A stretch of 64,000 nucleotides of DNA. It comes from Anaerococcus porci (GTDB taxonomy: Bacteria > Bacillota > Clostridia > Tissierellales > Peptoniphilaceae). Below are positions 8,464 through 17,232 of the stretch, piece after piece; the first letter of the stretch is position 1, and each line of letters begins with the position of its first letter. Both the position numbers and the translations under genes were made by a program. The notes beneath the pieces are model-generated. The model searched no databases. It was given only the letters and a program-made list of their open reading frames with translations, and had not been told where the DNA came from. The stretch is taken from assembly GCF_009696575.1 (NCBI RefSeq), contig NZ_VULQ01000006.1:1-64000 (forward strand). Direction: 5' to 3'.

Positions 8464-9783
8464 ATGACAAATATAAATTATGATTTAGTTAAAGAAACAG
8501 CTCAAAAATATTCAGAAGATATGAATGCCTTTTTAAGAGATTTAATCTTAAAACATGGTGAATCATGTGAAGAAGGTCCAAAAGCTAAAAGAATCAAAGA
8601 AGAGATGGAAAAACTTGGATTTGATAAGGCTTGGATTGATGGACAAGGAAATGTACTTGGTGAAATGGGTACAGGTAAAAAACAAATTGCCTTTGATGGA
8701 CATATTGACACAGTTGGTATAGGAAATAGAGATAACTGGGACTTTGACCCATATGAAGGATTCGAAGATGAAAATCTTATAGGAGGACGTGGTGGTTCTG
8801 ACCAATTAGGTGGAATAGTATCTGCTGTATATGGTGCAAAAATCATGAAAGACCTAGGATTTTTAAATGATGAATTTAGAGTATTGGTTACAGGAACAGT
8901 TCAAGAAGAAGACTGTGATGGTAACTGCTGGTTATATATGATAGAAGAAGAAGGAATAAAACCTGACTTTGTAGTATCAACTGAACCAACAGATGGTGGA
9001 ATCTACAGAGGACAAAGAGGAAGAATGGAAATTCGTGTAGAAGTTGAAGGAGTATCATGCCACGGTTCAGCTCCAGAAAGAGGAGATAACGCAATCTATA
9101 AGATGGCAAAAATCCTTAATGAAATAGAACAACTTAACGAAAACCCAGCAGATGATTCAGTAGAAATAAAAGGTCTTGTAAAGATGCTTGATGAAAAATA
9201 CAATCCTGAATATAAAGAAGCAAACTTCTTAGGACGTGGAACAGTTACAACAAGCCAAATCTTCTTTACATCACCATCAAGATGTGCAGTTGCAGACTCA
9301 TGTGCAATTTCACTTGATAGAAGAATGACAGCTGGAGAAACATGGCAATCTTGTATAAAAGAAATAGAAGATCTACCATCAGCTAAAAAATTTGGTGCAA
9401 AAGTTACTATGTATGATTATGAAAGAGAATCATGGACAGGAGTAAGCAAAAAACAAGAATGTTATTTCCCAACATGGGTAATTCCAGAAGATCATGAAGT
9501 AACACAAGCCTTAGAAAGAGCTTACAAGGGACTTTATGGAGATAAGAGAATTGCTCCAAATGTAGAAAAAGAACAAGCCAAGAGAGCGGACCTTCCATTA
9601 ACAGATAAATGGACTTTCTCAACAAATGGTGTTGCTATAATGGGTAGACACAATATCCCAACAATTGGATTTGGTCCAGGAGCAGAAGACCAAGCTCATG
9701 CACCAAACGAAGTTACATTCAAACAAGATTTAGTAACATGTGCCGCAACATATGCAGTACTTCCATTAGAATATATTAAATAA
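8464..9783 (+). CDS. ygeY: YgeY family M20 hydrolase (purine degradation)
   Basis: This 439-aa zinc-dependent hydrolase of the M20/ArgE/DapE fold has the metal ligands in FDGHIDTVG (His and Asp), [10 protein letters not shown] (Asp), VQEEDCDGN (Glu-Glu) and a late His in DQAHAPNE. Family TIGR03320 (YgeY) is linked to selenium-dependent purine catabolism. The likely role is to deacylate or decarbamoylate a ureido amino-acid intermediate upstream of YgeX. The reaction is inferred from context. Codon use in ygeW and ygeY looks adapted for high expression (regular AGA, GGA, ACA). Confidence 0.9.
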   Translation: MTNINYDLVKETAQKYSEDMNAFLRDLILKHGESCEEGPKAKRIKEEMEKLGFDKAWIDGQGNVLGEMGTGKKQIAFDGHIDTVGIGNRDNWDFDPYEGFEDENLIGGRGGSDQLGGIVSAVYGAKIMKDLGFLNDEFRVLVTGTVQEEDCDGNCWLYMIEEEGIKPDFVVSTEPTDGGIYRGQRGRMEIRVEVEGVSCHGSAPERGDNAIYKMAKILNEIEQLNENPADDSVEIKGLVKMLDEKYNPEYKEANFLGRGTVTTSQIFFTSPSRCAVADSCAISLDRRMTAGETWQSCIKEIEDLPSAKKFGAKVTMYDYERESWTGVSKKQECYFPTWVIPEDHEVTQALERAYKGLYGDKRIAPNVEKEQAKRADLPLTDKWTFSTNGVAIMGRHNIPTIGFGPGAEDQAHAPNEVTFKQDLVTCAATYAVLPLEYIK

Positions 9784-9795
9784 GAAAAACTAATG

Positions 9796-9860
9796 TATCA
9801 AGGGATAGCTAACAAACTTAAAAGCTAATAGTTTCACAAGCTTCCCTTGATATAATTTTT
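9796..9860 (+). terminator. Hairpin with U-tract between ygeY and the carbamate kinase gene
   Basis: TATCAAGGGA (9796-9805) pairs perfectly with TCCCTTGATA (9843-9852). The inner AGCT (9807-9810) pairs with AGCT (9839-9842), leaving a 28-base loop, and a run of T follows (9855-9862). It could be an internal terminator lowering expression of the downstream genes, or an attenuator. Confidence 0.6.
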
Positions 9861-9874
9861 TTAAGGAGAAGAAT

Positions 9875-10807
9875 ATGTCATATAAAATAGTAATTGCCCT
9901 AGGAGGTAATGCCCTAGGTTCAAATGTTGAAGAACAAAAAGAGGCAGTAAAAAAGACTTCTGAACATTTAGTAGACCTAGTTATGAATGGAAATAAAATT
10001 ATAGTAGGTCATGGTAATGGTCCACAAGTTGGAATGATAAACCTTGCTATGGAAGAAGGACATAAAAATACAGATAAGATTCCTCTCATGCCATTTCCAG
10101 AATGTGGGGCAATGAGTCAAGGATACATTGGTTATCACCTACAAAATGCTATTCACTATGAATTTAAGGAAAGAGGAAGGGAAGTTCCAGTAGTTACAGT
10201 TATAACTCAAGTTATAGTTGATGAAAATGATGAAGCTTTCAAAAATCCAACCAAACCAATCGGCTCTTTTTACACAAAAGAAGAAGCAGAAGAGATAGCT
10301 AAAAAAACAGGCTATCAATTTAAAGAAGATTCAGGAAGAGGATATAGAAGAGTTGTAGCAAGTCCTTTCCCAAAAGATATTGTAGAAAAAGATTCCCTAA
10401 AATCACTTTATGATGCAAGAAATGTAATAATAGCTTGCGGAGGCGGTGGTATTCCACTTATAAAAGATGGTCTAAAATATAAGGGAGTAGATGCTGTTAT
10501 AGATAAAGATTTTTCATGTGCCCTACTTGCAGATTTAATGGAGGCAGATGTCCTACTAATACTTACAGCAGTTGAAAAAGTAGCTATAAACTTCGGAAAA
10601 GAAGATGAAAAGTGGCTAGATAAGATGACAATTGATGATTGCAATAAATATATTGAACAAGGACAATTTGCACCAGGTTCTATGCTACCAAAGGTTGAGG
10701 CAGCTATGCAATTTGTAAAAGGAAAGTCTGGTAGAAAGGCAGTAATTACTTCACTTGAAAAGGCCTTAGATGCAATGAGTGGTAAGACTGGTACTTGGAT
10801 AGAGTAA
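9875..10807 (+). CDS. arcC: Carbamate kinase
   Basis: Carbamate kinase (310 aa) transfers phosphate from carbamoyl phosphate to ADP, giving ATP, CO2 and ammonia. The amino-acid-kinase start IALGGNALG, the GNGPQVG loop, ACGGGGIPL and the FAPGSMLPKVEAA motif are all present. A strong AAGGAGAAG site precedes the ATG. There is no arginine deiminase or ornithine carbamoyltransferase gene nearby. Its substrate therefore most likely comes from YgeW, making it the substrate-level phosphorylation step of purine fermentation. The purine-cluster homologue in E. coli is called yqeA. Confidence 0.93.
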   Translation: MSYKIVIALGGNALGSNVEEQKEAVKKTSEHLVDLVMNGNKIIVGHGNGPQVGMINLAMEEGHKNTDKIPLMPFPECGAMSQGYIGYHLQNAIHYEFKERGREVPVVTVITQVIVDENDEAFKNPTKPIGSFYTKEEAEEIAKKTGYQFKEDSGRGYRRVVASPFPKDIVEKDSLKSLYDARNVIIACGGGGIPLIKDGLKYKGVDAVIDKDFSCALLADLMEADVLLILTAVEKVAINFGKEDEKWLDKMTIDDCNKYIEQGQFAPGSMLPKVEAAMQFVKGKSGRKAVITSLEKALDAMSGKTGTWIE

Positions 10808-10831
10808 TAATAATTAAAAACTAAATTTTTT

Positions 10832-11034
10832 CTATAGCTTAAAATCAATAGGTCAATAAAGATTTAGACTATTTTCACTTTTATAAGGAGGAAAGTCGCA
10901 CCTTTGATGGAAAGATTTTTAGCTATAGATAAAACTAAATATTATATAATTTAAAAACGTGAAAAAGAGAGGGAAGAACTCCTACCCTTATCGAAAAGTT
11001 TAACAAAATTATATAACATGAAAACGATACTCAT
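10832..11034 (+). promoter_or_regulatory. Possible structured leader RNA upstream of ygfK
   Basis: The 278-base gap before ygfK is rich in pairing. An outer stem joins CTATAGCTTAAAATC (10832-10846) to GATTTTTAGCTATAG (10914-10928), 15 positions with one mismatch. It encloses AATAGGTC/GACTATT (10847-10854 with 10867-10873) and a weaker AAAG/CTTT hairpin (10892-10895 with 10902-10905). Further on are AGGG/CCCT near 10972-10990 and GATACT/AGTATC near 11020-11038. The layout resembles a junction-type riboswitch, but I recognise no known class. A TPP-like GAACCTGATC string is present without the rest of the TPP core. Confidence 0.35.
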
Positions 11035-11085
11035 TATTAGTATCCGAACCTGATCAAAAAATAAATTTAATTAAAGGAGTAAAAA

Positions 11086-14000
11086 ATGAGCGAATTTATG
11101 AGACCAATTCCCTTTAAAGACCTAATTGAGTGGTCTTTAAAAGAATATAATAATGAGGGTTCTATATTTGGAATTAAAAAAGAAAAATTTTATATAAATA
11201 AAAAAGGTACAAAACTTAAGACGGTTTTTGGTGATGAGATATCATCAGCTGTTGGTCCTGCAGCAGGTCCACAGTCTCAACTTGCCCAAAATATCCTAGT
11301 TTCCTATCTTACAGGAGCAAGGTTTATAGAACTTAAGACAGTTCAAAAACTTGATGGAGAAGATATACAAAAAGCAGTAGCAAAACCTTGTATAAACTCA
11401 GAAGATGAGTGCTATAACTGTGAATGGTCAACAGAGCTTACTGTAAAAGAAGCTTTTAATGAATATATTAAGGCATACTTTGCAATTATTGCTATAGCAA
11501 AAGAGCTTGATATTTCTGATAAAAAAGACTTTGCCTACAATATGTCAGTAGGTTATGATCTAGAAGGTATAAAATCTGAGAAAGTTGATACATATATCGA
11601 AAGCCTTAAAAATGCAGAAAATACTGATATATTCAAAGAATGCAAGTCATACCTTCTAGATAATATTTCAAAATTTGAAAAGTTTAACGAAAAAGACCTC
11701 GAAAGCATTGATCCTATTGTATGTGATTCTATTACCCTATCAACATTACATGGTTGTCCTGCAGAAGAAATTGAAAAAATAGCATCTTACTTAATAGAAG
11801 AAAAGCATATGTCAACCTTTATCAAATGTAATCCAACAATGTTAGGTTATGACTATGCTAGAAAAACCTTGGACGATATGGGATTTGATTATATATCTTT
11901 TACAGATTACCACTTTAAAAATGACCTTCAATATGAAGATGCAGTTGTAATGATTGAAAGATTATTGAAACTTGCAAAAGAAAAAGACCTAGCCTTTGGT
12001 GTAAAGCTCACAAATACCTTCCCAGTTGATACAAAGAGAGGAGAACTTCCATCAGAAGAGATGTATATGTCAGGAAGATCTCTCCTACCATTAACTCTTT
12101 CTATGGCAGCTATGCTTTCAGAAAAGTTTGATGGAAAACTTCCAATGTCATACTCAGGTGGAGCTGATGCTAGAAATATAAAAGATATATTCGAAGCTTT
12201 AGGTCAACCTATAACAGTTGCTACAACAATTCTTAAGCCAGGTGGATATTTAAGGTTTAACCAACTTGCAGAAGAAACCGAAGATCTTTTACAAGATGAA
12301 TTAAGAGATGTAGATGTAGAAAAAATTGTAAAACTTAGAGATGATACTATAGCTTCTTGGGAAAATAACAAATTATATAGGGAAAAAGTTCATTCAAGAA
12401 AAACTGACTCAGTTCTTCCTCTTACTGACTGCTACAAGGCACCTTGTAAGGATGGAGGTTGTCCTATAGAACAACAAATACCAGAATATCTAAAACTTGT
12501 TGCAGAAGGAAATTTTGATAAGGCTATAGAAGTTATAGCAAATGATAATACAGCACCAACAATTCTTGGTAAGCTTTGTGCTCACTACTGTCAAGAACAC
12601 TGTACAAGAGTTGACTATGAAAAGAGCCTTCAAATAAGGAATATGAAACTTATTGCAGCAGAAAATGCTCAAGAAGCTTATCTTGAAAAAATAGAAAAAT
12701 CAGAAATAAAATCTGATAAGAAAGTTTTGGTAATTGGAGCAGGTCCTGGTGGAATTGCAGTGGCATCATATTTAAGACGTAATGGAATCAAGGTAGATGT
12801 ACGTGAAAAACTTTCTAAAGCTTATGGTATAGTAAGCCATATTATTCCAGAGTTTAGAATTTCAGATAAAGATATAGATAAAGACTACCAAATAGCAGTA
12901 AAGCAAGGTGTAAATTTTATCTTTGATTCGGAAGTTACAGAATCATATGAAGAGCTAAAGAAAGACTATGACTATATAATTGCTGCCACAGGAGCTTGGG
13001 AAAAGGGAAGATCTCCAGTAAAAGAAGGTAGTGAGAATATTCTTGATGCTCTAGACTTCTTATGGGATGTAAGAATGAAAGGTAGTGCAAATGTAGGTAA
13101 AAAGGTTGCAGTAGTTGGTGCAGGAGATGTTGCAATGGATTGTACAAGAACTGCAGCAAGACTTGATGGAGTTGAAGAAGTAGCTCTAGTTTATAGAAGG
13201 ACAGAAGCTTATATGCCAGCAACTCAAGAAGAGGTAAATGACGTAAAAGAAGAAGGTCATAAGATATATGAACTTGTAGCACCATATGCTTATGATGGAA
13301 AAGTTCTAAAGTGTGACAAGATGCAACTAGGTGAATTTGATGATTCAGGAAGAAGGTCAATACACACAACAGGTGAAAAACTTGAGCTAGAATTCGATAC
13401 AGTAATAGGCGCTACAGGAGCAAGAGTAGATACTACAGCCTTTAAGGAAAATAAAATAAATCTTGATGACTGGGGTAATGTAAAAACTACAGATACTTAT
13501 GAGACAAACATAGACAATGTTTATGTTATAGGAGACTGTAGAGCTGGAGCTAGCACTATAGTTAAGGCTATGGGAGAAGCAAAAGCAGTTTGCCTTGATA
13601 TATTAGATAAAGAAAATCTTCCAAATGACTTTGTAAGATATGAAGAAAAAGAAGATAAGGAAAATATCTTTTCTAAGAGAGGAAAACTTACACCAGCCTT
13701 AGATGATAAAAGTGAAGGTCTTAGATGTTTAAAATGTGATCAAATCTGTGAAATATGTACTGAAGTTTGTCCAAATAGAGCAAATGTAGCTATCAATGTT
13801 GAGGGATTTGATAATCTTAACCAAATTATCCATCTTGATGGCATGTGTAATGAATGCGGAAACTGTGCTTTCTATTGTCCTCATTCAGGTCGTCCATATA
13901 AGGATAAACTAACAGTATTTTGGACTCGTGAAGACTTTGAAGATTCAACTAACACAGGTTTCTTAAAGCTAGGAGAAAATGACTACCTAGTAAGACTTGA

Positions 14001-14127
14001 AAATGGAAAAGTAATAGAAAGTAAAGATCTAGAAAAAGATTTATCAAAAAAAGTTCTTAAACTAGTTAGAACTATAGAAAAAGATTACAACTACTATATA
14101 AAGCCAACTGAAGCGATAAATGCATAA
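11086..14127 (+). CDS. ygfK: YgfK, putative selenate reductase-like iron-sulfur flavoprotein
   Basis: This is a 1013-aa protein of the TIGR03315 (Se_ygfK) family. About residues 1-430 resemble a dihydropyrimidine-dehydrogenase/DHOD-type region. Residues about 450-530 carry the GltD-like N-terminal cysteine set (CKDGGCP, CAHYCQEHC). FAD/NAD domains follow with VLVIGAGPGG (about 547) and VAVVGAGDVAMD (about 672). The C-terminus has ferredoxin cysteines (CLKCDQICEICTEVCPN and CNECGNCAFYCP). It probably passes electrons from NAD(P)H to reduce a purine-ring intermediate. The name selenate reductase comes from E. coli annotation and may not be its role here. Confidence 0.9.
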   Translation: MSEFMRPIPFKDLIEWSLKEYNNEGSIFGIKKEKFYINKKGTKLKTVFGDEISSAVGPAAGPQSQLAQNILVSYLTGARFIELKTVQKLDGEDIQKAVAKPCINSEDECYNCEWSTELTVKEAFNEYIKAYFAIIAIAKELDISDKKDFAYNMSVGYDLEGIKSEKVDTYIESLKNAENTDIFKECKSYLLDNISKFEKFNEKDLESIDPIVCDSITLSTLHGCPAEEIEKIASYLIEEKHMSTFIKCNPTMLGYDYARKTLDDMGFDYISFTDYHFKNDLQYEDAVVMIERLLKLAKEKDLAFGVKLTNTFPVDTKRGELPSEEMYMSGRSLLPLTLSMAAMLSEKFDGKLPMSYSGGADARNIKDIFEALGQPITVATTILKPGGYLRFNQLAEETEDLLQDELRDVDVEKIVKLRDDTIASWENNKLYREKVHSRKTDSVLPLTDCYKAPCKDGGCPIEQQIPEYLKLVAEGNFDKAIEVIANDNTAPTILGKLCAHYCQEHCTRVDYEKSLQIRNMKLIAAENAQEAYLEKIEKSEIKSDKKVLVIGAGPGGIAVASYLRRNGIKVDVREKLSKAYGIVSHIIPEFRISDKDIDKDYQIAVKQGVNFIFDSEVTESYEELKKDYDYIIAATGAWEKGRSPVKEGSENILDALDFLWDVRMKGSANVGKKVAVVGAGDVAMDCTRTAARLDGVEEVALVYRRTEAYMPATQEEVNDVKEEGHKIYELVAPYAYDGKVLKCDKMQLGEFDDSGRRSIHTTGEKLELEFDTVIGATGARVDTTAFKENKINLDDWGNVKTTDTYETNIDNVYVIGDCRAGASTIVKAMGEAKAVCLDILDKENLPNDFVRYEEKEDKENIFSKRGKLTPALDDKSEGLRCLKCDQICEICTEVCPNRANVAINVEGFDNLNQIIHLDGMCNECGNCAFYCPHSGRPYKDKLTVFWTREDFEDSTNTGFLKLGENDYLVRLENGKVIESKDLEKDLSKKVLKLVRTIEKDYNYYIKPTEAINA

Positions 14128-14139
14128 TAAGGAGATATT

Positions 14140-15462
14140 ATGATAATTAAAAATTGCCTTATAATAACAAATGATGAAAACAATTCATTTTATGAAAATG
14201 GAGCTGTTTATATAAAAGATAAGCTAATAGAAGATGTTGGAAACTCAAGTGATATCGTAAATAAATACGAAGACGAAGAAGTAATAGACTTTGAAGGTAA
14301 ACTTCTTATGCCAGGAATGATATGTGCTCACTCACATATCTATTCTGCTTATGCTAGGGGTATGGGAGTTTCAAAGCCAACAGATAACTTCTTTAACGTA
14401 TTAGAAAACCAATGGTGGGCTCTTGATAGGCAACTTACAACAGAAGATGTAAGGCTCAATGCTCTTACAACATATATGGAATCAATAGCGAATGGTGTAA
14501 CAACAGTAATAGATCATCACTCAGGTCCGAATTCTGTTGAAAACTCACTCTTTACCCTAGGAGAGGCTGCAAAAGAAGTTGGTATTAGAACCAATCTTTG
14601 CTATGAGCTATCAGATAGGGATGGAAAAGAGATAAGAGATAAAGAAATAAAAGAAAATATTGATTGGATTAAACATTGCCAAAAAGAAGATGATGATATG
14701 CTAAGGGGTCTTTTTGGACTTCATGCATCATTTACCCTATCAGATGAAAGTTTAGAAAAGGCAGTTAAGGCCATGGATGGGGTCTATGACGGCTATCATG
14801 TTCATATAGCTGAAGGCATAGAAGACCAATGGGATTGCCAAAGAAAATATGGTAAAAGAATAGTTGAGAGACTTGAAGACTTTGGAATAATTACAGAAAA
14901 TACCTTAGCTATTCACTGTGTTCATATAAATGGACGTGAGATGGATATTCTAAAAGAACACAATACTCCAGTAATCTTTAATCCAGAAAGCAATATGAAC
15001 AACGCTGTTGGAGTACCACCAGTAAACCGCTTTATAGAAAAAGGACTAAAAGTTGGTCTTGGAACAGATGCTTATACAAATGATATGTTTGAATCAATGA
15101 AGGTTGCAAATATTATCCAAGCTCACAATACTCAAGATCCAACAAAAGGATTTGCTGAAACCTTGGATATGCAATTTAAGAACAACCCTGAAATAGTTTC
15201 ACATTTTCTAAATCACGAAGTAGGAAGAATTAAAAAGGGAGCATATGCAGATCTTATAAGCTTTAAATATGATCCATACACCCCACTTAATGAAAACAAC
15301 TGGGGAGGACATAGCCTATTTGGTCTAACAGGAAGACTTGTAAATGATACCATTATAAATGGTGAATTTGTAATGAGAGATAAGATAATAACAAAAGTAG
15401 ACCAAGCAAAAATCCATGCTGATTCAAGACAAAGAGCAGAAAAAATTTGGTCTAAATTATAA
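14140..15462 (+). CDS. ssnA: SsnA amidohydrolase
   Basis: SsnA (440 aa) belongs to the TrzN/AtzA/guanine deaminase branch of metal-dependent amidohydrolases. It has the paired ligands HSHIYSAYARG, later metal-ligand histidines (HVHIAEG, HCVHING) and the aspartate in GLGTDAYTND. Family TIGR03314 is always linked to ygfK and selenium-dependent hydroxylases. It probably hydrolyses a cyclic or ureido intermediate of purine breakdown. It starts 12 bases after ygfK with an AAGGAGA site and ends before a hairpin. Confidence 0.9.
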   Translation: MIIKNCLIITNDENNSFYENGAVYIKDKLIEDVGNSSDIVNKYEDEEVIDFEGKLLMPGMICAHSHIYSAYARGMGVSKPTDNFFNVLENQWWALDRQLTTEDVRLNALTTYMESIANGVTTVIDHHSGPNSVENSLFTLGEAAKEVGIRTNLCYELSDRDGKEIRDKEIKENIDWIKHCQKEDDDMLRGLFGLHASFTLSDESLEKAVKAMDGVYDGYHVHIAEGIEDQWDCQRKYGKRIVERLEDFGIITENTLAIHCVHINGREMDILKEHNTPVIFNPESNMNNAVGVPPVNRFIEKGLKVGLGTDAYTNDMFESMKVANIIQAHNTQDPTKGFAETLDMQFKNNPEIVSHFLNHEVGRIKKGAYADLISFKYDPYTPLNENNWGGHSLFGLTGRLVNDTIINGEFVMRDKIITKVDQAKIHADSRQRAEKIWSKL

Positions 15463-15466
15463 AAAC

Positions 15467-15501
15467 AAACTTATCTAGCTTTTTTTAAGCTAGGTAAGTT
15501 T
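15467..15501. terminator. Hairpin after ssnA
   Basis: AAACTTATCTAGC (15467-15479) pairs with GCTAGGTAAGTTT (15489-15501) with one G-U. The loop is T-rich and no long T-run follows on the plus strand. On the minus strand a short T-run follows. It is a plausible end of the ygeX-ssnA unit. Confidence 0.5.
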
Positions 15502-15570
15502 ATAATAAATATTAGATATAAATCTTGGACACATTTAATATTATTGTGAGGAATATATTAAGGAGAGAAA

Positions 15571-16293
15571 GTGAATGGTCAAGTATCTCAAATAATGAAG
15601 ATGACAGCTGCTACGAAAAGAATATTGAAATATCACGAAATGGTAGAGTATACACCAGAATATTATGTAAATAGTATTAGTTTTGAAGTAAAGTGGATAT
15701 TTGGAAAAACTAAGCAGCTTAAGTCTTTTAAGGATTGGGTGCGTCATATTCAAAAATTTAACTATAAAGATGTAAAGGTATATATAAATCCAGATGTTCA
15801 AGATCCAGGTTTACTAGGGTTTTCAAATACGAATGATATCAAAATTATATTGCATTTATTGAATGGCAAAATCATTGAATATAGACCTACATGGCATTTC
15901 GATGAAAACATAAGAAAATGGGACATAAGCTATGTTGAAGAGAAAATAGATAATCCCAAGATTTACGAAGATGGCACTACTTTTGATATATACAAATTTG
16001 ACAGTATATTAGATGAGATATCTAAATTTGCATCAGACATAGGAGCTGAAAATTTTGCTAAAATTTTCAGCAATGCTAAAAATACTTTGAATAGAAATGA
16101 TTTTCCTAGACAATATATGCATATTTTATTGGCTGCTTCAGAGTCTGATGTATTTGGTGCGATGGGTTCTTGGAATGATGATCCTTATGGAAAGGCTGCA
16201 GAGAAAGGCTTGCTAAAAGAGTATGAACGATTATCTAAAGCGTTAGTTAGGCAGAACAGATTAGCGGCTATGTATTGTATCAATAATTGGTAG
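15571..16293 (+). CDS. Hypothetical soluble protein, 240 aa
   Basis: I do not recognise this family. Translation would begin at GTG 15571 behind AAGGAGAG. The protein is soluble-looking, with no signal peptide or membrane segment. It is rich in aromatic residues in the first 130 residues (WIFGKTKQ, DWVRHIQ, YRPTWHFDE), with a helical C-terminal half. It is followed directly by a 170-aa membrane protein gene, and the two appear to be co-transcribed. They interrupt the purine cluster without any evident metabolic link. A regulator, a structural protein or a toxin/immunity-type pair are all possible. Confidence 0.7.
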   Translation: MNGQVSQIMKMTAATKRILKYHEMVEYTPEYYVNSISFEVKWIFGKTKQLKSFKDWVRHIQKFNYKDVKVYINPDVQDPGLLGFSNTNDIKIILHLLNGKIIEYRPTWHFDENIRKWDISYVEEKIDNPKIYEDGTTFDIYKFDSILDEISKFASDIGAENFAKIFSNAKNTLNRNDFPRQYMHILLAASESDVFGAMGSWNDDPYGKAAEKGLLKEYERLSKALVRQNRLAAMYCINNW

Positions 16294-16299
16294 GTGTAT

Positions 16300-16806
16300 A
16301 TGAAAACTTTAGTATGTATAGTTATTGGCATTCTGTGTGCTTTTTTTGGATCATTATTTTTGACCAAGGTATTTGCTAAAAGAAAAATTGGTGGTACTTT
16401 GACAAGATTATTTGAAGCTAGATTCATGTGGGCATGGAGTATTATACACGCTCTAATTACTTTCTATTTAATAGAATCTGGATATCTTCCAAATCTGAAA
16501 AGTGGTTTATTTTTGATAGCCTTCTTTATTATAAGTTTTGTAGTATTTACACTCGTTGCCTTTTATTACAATCGCTATGAACTTTTAATTAAAAAAGATA
16601 AGATAATCTTAAATACACCTTTTGTAAAATCAAATATTATCACCCATGAAAATTTGATAAGTCACTTTTATACAAGCTATAAAGGAAAAAAATTTCATGT
16701 ATTTGTAATAAACAATGGTGGCAAAGCTAAACATGTGTCTATCTATAATCACAAGAATTCTCTTGACGAGTTTTTCTTTGGTAAAGAAGTTCAACGAATA
16801 AAATAA
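16300..16806 (+). CDS. Hypothetical membrane protein with C-terminal PH-like domain
   Basis: This protein of about 168 aa has three predicted membrane helices: a first near residues 3-23, a second near 43-63 and a third near 68-88. About 80 cytoplasmic residues follow in short beta-like segments (YELLIKKDKIILNTPF), reminiscent of a bacterial PH domain. ATG 16300 is preferred. A GTG at 16294 adds two residues and sits on the same weak AGGTG site. It is tightly coupled to the 240-aa gene upstream (stop and start about 7 bases apart). Function is unknown. Confidence 0.65.
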   Translation: MKTLVCIVIGILCAFFGSLFLTKVFAKRKIGGTLTRLFEARFMWAWSIIHALITFYLIESGYLPNLKSGLFLIAFFIISFVVFTLVAFYYNRYELLIKKDKIILNTPFVKSNIITHENLISHFYTSYKGKKFHVFVINNGGKAKHVSIYNHKNSLDEFFFGKEVQRIK

Positions 16807-16919
16807 TAGTATCCTTTAAATACTATACTTATTGACACAAAAATAATTTATTTTTTAACAAAATAGTTAAAAATATTTAATTTCTAATAAAAAATATTTA
16901 AGAATTTGTAAGACTTGTG

Positions 16920-17208
16920 CTTACAAGAACTAGACTTTTAAAGATATCAATATATGTTGGAAATGATATTGAAAATATATTGGTAATGAAGATAAGAAAG
17001 CATTATCATTTGTATATGATTGATTTCAAAAAAATCAAACTTTTTAGAGCTGATTTGGATATTAAAGTATATAATATGAAGTGGAGGTTTTAAGTTTCTA
17101 GTAAATAAGACAATTGTAAATGGAAAAATCATATATAAGAAAAAAACACTTTATAGTGATAAAAATTTACTAATAAAAAAGCTAGAAAAAAAGTATATCA
17201 GTTACTAA
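16920..17208 (+). pseudogene. Decayed amidohydrolase C-terminal fragment
   Basis: The 426-base gap between the hypothetical pair and the permease gene is not empty. One frame (about 16940-17091) reads IYVGNDIENILVM, LYMIDFKKIK and FRADLDIKVYNM, then stops. The next frame continues VNKTIVNGKIIYKKK up to a stop at 17206-17208. The string NKTIVNGKIIY is the typical C-terminal beta-strand of SsnA/guanine-deaminase-type amidohydrolases (compare NDTIINGEF in ssnA). It appears to be the frameshifted remains of a second amidohydrolase gene. Low-complexity AT-rich DNA makes the call tentative. Confidence 0.4.
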
Positions 17209-17232
17209 AAACTACAAAATAAGGAGAAAAAT

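Noticed and set aside
10992-11048. TPP riboswitch suspected from ACCCTTAT and GAACCTGATC in the ygfK leader
   Set aside because: The CTGAGA core and the downstream GCCAGCG-type segment are missing and spacing is wrong. The match is limited to short strings.
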